DNA from: Agathobacter sp.
GTDB taxonomy: Bacteria > Bacillota > Clostridia > Lachnospirales > Lachnospiraceae
Length of the DNA: 40,707 nt
Direction: 5' to 3'
Assembly (NCBI GenBank): GCA_017623935.1
Contig: JAGAOC010000058.1
Coordinates: 1-40,707, forward strand
Below the pieces are notes generated by a model that worked only from the letters and a program-made list of their open reading frames with translations, searched no databases and had not been told where the DNA came from. A program made the position numbers and the translations under genes. Within the stretch, counting starts at the first letter, position 1, and each line of letters starts with the position of its first letter. Of the stretch, positions 38,001 to 40,707 are shown in pieces.

Positions 38001-40707
38001 CCCAGTATAAAACGGAATCTACAATATACTTATGCACCATGTTACGCTCAGAAGCGGTATCATTTCCACATCCAGAGGTACTAGAATAGCTTCCATCTTC
38101 ATATGTTCTTGAGAAATAATCTGGTACGATCTGGTTGAAACAGAAGTTTCCAGCGTCATATACATGGTTGTATACAACGTCCATGATAACATTGATGTTG
38201 TTGTCGTGGAGAGACTGAACCATCTGTTTCATTTCGTTTACTCTGACACTTCCATCGTATGGATCTGTAGAATAAGATCCTTCTGGAACGTTGTAGTTCA
38301 CTGGATCATAGCCCCAGTTAAACTGTGCTTCATCTAGTTTTGTCTCATCAACTGAGCCATAGTCATAGATTGGAAGCATATGAACGTGAGTTACTCCCAG
38401 TTCTGTTAAGTGGTCAATACCTGTAGAGATCTCTCCCTTTCCATCTACAGTGGTTCCTTCTTCTGTAAAAGCAAGATATTTCCCTTTGTATTCATCACTG
38501 ATTCCTGAACTTTCATCAATAGACATATCTCTTACATGAAGTTCATAAATAACAGCGTCGGTGTAATCCATGTCTGTATGTGGGCGATAATCATCTTCCC
38601 ATCCTTCCGGATCAGTAGAATCCAGATCAATGACCATTGCACGCGCACCATTTACGCCAGTAGTTCTAGCATATGGATCACAAGCTTCATTCACTCCACC
38701 ATCAACATTTACTGAATATGTGTAATAAACACCATTCAGATCACCTTCAACAGTTACTGTCCATACTCCCTGGAAAACTTCTTCGCCATCTACAGTTTCC
38801 ATTTCCTTTTTCATGGTATGGGTTGCAATATCTTTTGCACCATCTTCTTCATCAGAACCTGTTGCATAAAGATTCAATGAAACTGCATCTGCAGTAGGTG
38901 CCCATACTTTAAATGTAGTACTCTCTTCGGTATATGTTGCTCCAAGATCATCCCCATCATATGTATATACATCTTCAAATTCTGATAAAGAATAAACACT
39001 TGGCATTATAACAGAATAAGTACGTCCATCAAACGTCATCACATAGCTCTTAAGAACTGCTTCTGTGCTGGTCAGATCTTCTGTGATCGCAATTGAATAA
39101 GTGTAAAGCCCATCTGCTTCACCAACGGTAACACTTTCAATTGTCAGATCCTGATCATCAGCTGTACGTGTTAATGTAAACGCGTCAGAAACATCACCAT
39201 AAATTGGTTTTGCTGTTGTTACAACTACTTTATTGGTTGTACGGTCATAAGCTACTCTCTTGATCTTAGCACCAGTCAAAGCTTCGTCAGTAAGAACTCT
39301 ATTTCCACCGGAAGCTCCTGAAGCTGTGTAGTAATCAATGGTACCAGAAAGCACATCCGAAATATCGATTGTTCTCTTTCCACCATCTTTTACGTTCCAA
39401 TCATCATCAATACGAACTTCAAAGGTAATCTGATTATCAAAACGTGGCTTGTCAATCACATAAGTTGCTACTCCGTAGCCATCTTCATCTGTTTCAGAGA
39501 AATCATAGAAATCTCCTGCTACAGTATCAGACCAGATCCATGCTTCATAGTCAGCAGCATCTGTTCTCTTAAGATGTATTTTTACTGTGATCTTGCCTGT
39601 ATCTTCTTTTACCTTTAAGGTAACTGGGAAAGTTGTTCCATCTTCTGCCTGTGCAGTCAGGGAAATATCTGTACCGATCTGCTCACTAGTTGGGCTTACA
39701 GTCTTCTCTTCAATTTCATTTTCCTCTGCATCAAAATACTTCTTTACAGTTACAGTTACAGTATTTCCATCGGATTCCAGTTTCTTGAAAGATAATGGAA
39801 GATCAGATGTTACGCCTGCTGGTACATCAATGGTAGATTCTAAATAACCTGTGAGTCTGAACCAGCTATTGCCGCTTTCTGCAACATTGTCATTCATTGG
39901 ATCTGTGATCCAGACATTATTTCCATCTACACCATCATCTGCAATGAATTTGTATTCATATTCTCCTGGTTCTAATTCTGTTGTCCAGGACCAGATATTG
40001 GTTTCTGAATCTTTTGTCATGTCAACGATTGTCCAGTCATCTGTTACGGTTCCAGCAATGCTGACATTCTTCATGGTTCCAGCTTCATCTTTGTAACGGA
40101 AAGTAACCTTCTTTCCATTGATCTCAGGACTTTCCACATAATCATCTGCGTCAACCAGATTCAGAGTAACTGTTGCTGTTAATGCCTCAGCAGTCTCTGT
40201 AGTACTTGCTTTTAATGTCAGAGTAGTGCCTTCATAGTCAGAATCCACTTTAATAGTATTATTATCTGCGTCAAAGGTCACACCATCAATAGTCTCTGTC
40301 AATGTGCAGGTGACTTTCATAGATGTTGTAGTTCCATCTTCATTCATATAATCTAATGCAGTTGGAAGTTCTTTTGTTGCACCTTTGCCAATAGTAACAG
40401 TTGCCCCCATAAGACCCGGCACATATACAACACTATCTTTATCGTCGCCATCTACATTAGAGTTCTTTGGATCGGTGATCCAGTCAGAACCATTCACCAG
40501 GAACTTATAAACATATTTTCCAGGTGCCAAGTCTGAGGTAACAGTCCATACATTATCTGTTCCCTTAGTCATTGCGATCGTATTGTTCTGATCCCAATCA
40601 TTCATAGATCCGATCAGTGCAACAGACGTAGCTGTTCCACTATAATAACGGAATACCACTCCATCATCAGTCACTTCCGGACTGGTAAATGGTGTAGTAA
40701 GACCTAA
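35038..40707 (-). CDS. Giant secreted type I pullulanase, 5' end cut by window edge
   Basis: At least 1889 residues are visible; the frame stays open to the right edge. Order from the cut end: two starch-binding E-set/CBM48-like modules (VALIGSMNDWDQ; VSIAGTVTDDW) separated by Ig-like strands; a CBM41-like module (ITVKIHLKRTDAADYEAWIW); a CBM48 N-domain; and the GH13 catalytic domain. Catalytic motifs are FNWGYDPVNY (pullulanase signature, near 38310), DVVYNHVYD, GFRFDLVGLL (nucleophile Asp), FYGEGWDMD (acid Glu) and SCHDNY. Then come three Big2 domains, a Ser-Gly-Asp linker and twelve 22-residue aromatic repeats. It cleaves alpha-1,6 links in pullulan or starch at the cell surface. No LPXTG motif at the end. 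Confidence 0.95.
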   Translation of the reverse strand, partial: LGLTTPFTSPEVTDDGVVFRYYSGTATSVALIGSMNDWDQNNTIAMTKGTDNVWTVTSDLAPGKYVYKFLVNGSDWITDPKNSNVDGDDKDSVVYVPGLMGATVTIGKGATKELPTALDYMNEDGTTTSMKVTCTLTETIDGVTFDADNNTIKVDSDYEGTTLTLKASTTETAEALTATVTLNLVDADDYVESPEINGKKVTFRYKDEAGTMKNVSIAGTVTDDWTIVDMTKDSETNIWSWTTELEPGEYEYKFIADDGVDGNNVWITDPMNDNVAESGNSWFRLTGYLESTIDVPAGVTSDLPLSFKKLESDGNTVTVTVKKYFDAEENEIEEKTVSPTSEQIGTDISLTAQAEDGTTFPVTLKVKEDTGKITVKIHLKRTDAADYEAWIWSDTVAGDFYDFSETDEDGYGVATYVIDKPRFDNQITFEVRIDDDWNVKDGGKRTIDISDVLSGTIDYYTASGASGGNRVLTDEALTGAKIKRVAYDRTTNKVVVTTAKPIYGDVSDAFTLTRTADDQDLTIESVTVGEADGLYTYSIAITEDLTSTEAVLKSYVMTFDGRTYSVIMPSVYSLSEFEDVYTYDGDDLGATYTEESTTFKVWAPTADAVSLNLYATGSDEEDGAKDIATHTMKKEMETVDGEEVFQGVWTVTVEGDLNGVYYTYSVNVDGGVNEACDPYARTTGVNGARAMVIDLDSTDPEGWEDDYRPHTDMDYTDAVIYELHVRDMSIDESSGISDEYKGKYLAFTEEGTTVDGKGEISTGIDHLTELGVTHVHMLPIYDYGSVDETKLDEAQFNWGYDPVNYNVPEGSYSTDPYDGSVRVNEMKQMVQSLHDNNINVIMDVVYNHVYDAGNFCFNQIVPDYFSRTYEDGSYSSTSGCGNDTASERNMVHKYIVDSVLYWAEEYHIDGFRFDLVGLLDTDTINDVVESVHEIDPDIIFYGEGWDMDSTATGKDVSLSKQGNASLTPGFAYFSDTIRDLLKGKNDETSLGYINGLTGQEETLASNFMARNWWTSNPSQIINYASCHDNYTLKDKINVTTGSYTEAQRIKMNNLAAAIYLTAEGIPLIHAGEEMLRTKVDENGTVIHNSYNSSDYVNSLKWDNLNEEEYQAVNDYYKGLIEFRKNHAGLRLSTADAVSEYVEYIWLTNEVVMFTIDGDATDETGNFVEEEVSDGIIVIFNANTAAKTFDLTSNGISGDWTVCINGEKAGNTSLGTMAASSVTVDALSALVLVQGELVDEDSVYVQNTRPIPVENITLSADTLTLNVNADYTLTATVTPEDADNTEVSWESSNDLVATVDENGKVTALAEGEATITATAKDGSSVSASCVVTVTVPAPDEVKVTEITLSKDTLSLEKDATETLSVTITPEDATDKTVSWKSSDESIATVDENGKVTAVAAGTATITVTAQDGSGVSASCTVTVTLPAPVEVKVTEITLSKDTLSLEKDATETLGVTITPEDATDKTVSWKSSDETVATVDENGKVTAVAAGTATITVTAKDGSGVSASCTVTVTDTDSGDDSGSGDDSGSGDDSGSGDDSGSGDDSGSGDDSGSGDDSGSGDDSGSGDDSGSGDDSGSGDDSGSGDDSGSGDDSGSGDDSGSGDDTGSGDDTGSGDDTGSGDEVKYTGLVKIDGTWYYVVEDEVEENYTGLVKHAGQWFYVEKGVLNWDYTGLAKHASQWFYVEKGVLNWKYTGLCKYNGTWFYVEKGVLNWKYTGLCKYNGNWFYVAGGKLNWNYTGLVKHAGQWFYVAGGKLNWNYTGLCKHSGTWFYVAGGKLNWNYTGLVKHAGQWFYVTKGQLNWKDTGLCKYNGQWFYVEKSVLNWKYTGLCKYNGNWFYVEKGVVNFKYTGMANRNNTWYYVDKGVVNFKYTGYCTYAGFKWKIVNGVMTGRA
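35044..35838 (-). repeat. Twelve 66-bp repeats encoding aromatic wall-binding-like modules
   Basis: Twelve 22-residue units on the pattern YTGLVKHAGQWFYVEKGVLN with the following W and a variable last residue. The first, eleventh and twelfth are the most diverged. The design (Tyr-Thr-Gly start, Trp-Phe/Tyr-Tyr core, Gly turn, Asn-Trp end) resembles choline- or glucan-binding repeats, so it likely holds the enzyme on the cell wall or on starch. Several neighbouring units are almost identical in DNA, indicating recent duplication. Confidence 0.9.
35845..36160 (-). repeat. 18-bp tandem repeat encoding a Gly-Ser-Asp linker
   Basis: About 17 copies of an 18-bp unit encode S-G-S-G-D-D (the three nearest the C-terminal modules have Thr in place of one Ser). 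Synonymous third-base changes (TCG/TCA/TCT, CTG/CTA) vary between units while the protein stays constant. A long acidic flexible spacer between the Big2 stalk and the wall-binding repeats. Confidence 0.93.
36171..36710 (-). repeat. 270-bp tandem duplication of a Big2 domain
   Basis: Big2 domains two and three begin their shared block at 36441 and 36171, a 270-bp period, and are nearly identical over most of it. A third, more diverged Big2 unit lies at about 36711-36955. They encode ITLSKDTLSLEKDATETL-type Ig-like domains forming a stalk. Confidence 0.85.

Overview
The window looks like chromosomal DNA of a spore-forming, low-GC, anaerobic Clostridia member, most probably a gut Lachnospiraceae. 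The evidence is the spoIIAA-spoIIAB-sigF operon, a T-box-controlled valS, a cell-wall-anchored type I pullulanase, luxS, a standalone carbamate kinase and GGAGG-type ribosome binding sites. Every gene I could support lies on the minus strand, so transcription runs from high to low coordinates. The two outermost genes are cut by the window edges.

Reading in coordinate order: 1-3100 holds a truncated SLC13-like permease, a HAD-family protein and the forespore sigma-F operon. 3100-6200 holds a zinc-ribbon/TPR membrane protein, a previously easy-to-miss 49-residue protein and a FapA/DUF342 protein. 6300-9470 holds valS with its T-box leader and an unusual chain of extra hairpins. 9476-14132 is a TetR-regulated RND exporter operon whose operator palindrome sits just downstream of the promoter. 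14200-14480 holds a small one-helix membrane protein with its own promoter and terminator.

14502-17055 is the most unusual part. A promoter drives three short, very AT-rich genes (a DUF4869-like protein, a small P-loop ATPase, and a TOPRIM/RloB-like protein with a cysteine-rich tail), followed after 10 nt by a DUF6270 gene. This is my best candidate for an undescribed system. I read it as a possible defence or stress cassette, but the function is inference.

17144-24054 returns to core functions: a PdaB-like deacetylase; a tight pepF-chemoreceptor-luxS-mtnN run linking AI-2 production and the activated methyl cycle to a chemoreceptor; and an LCP protein. 24068-26788 holds carbamate kinase and an HtrA protease with a long Asn/Gln-rich cytoplasmic tail. 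26881-34899 is an envelope-precursor block: glmS, a eukaryote-type UDPGP uridylyltransferase, a second LCP protein, a zinc-ribbon protein, a phosphohexomutase, a HAD phosphatase and UDP-galactopyranose mutase. Together these can supply UDP-GlcNAc and UDP-Galf and attach glycopolymers to the wall. 35038-40707 is the 3' part of a giant secreted pullulanase with Big2 domains, an 18-bp-repeat Gly-Ser-Asp linker and twelve 22-residue aromatic wall-binding-like repeats.

Several start codons were revised from ribosome-binding-site position. All family calls rest on reading motifs by eye; no search was run.
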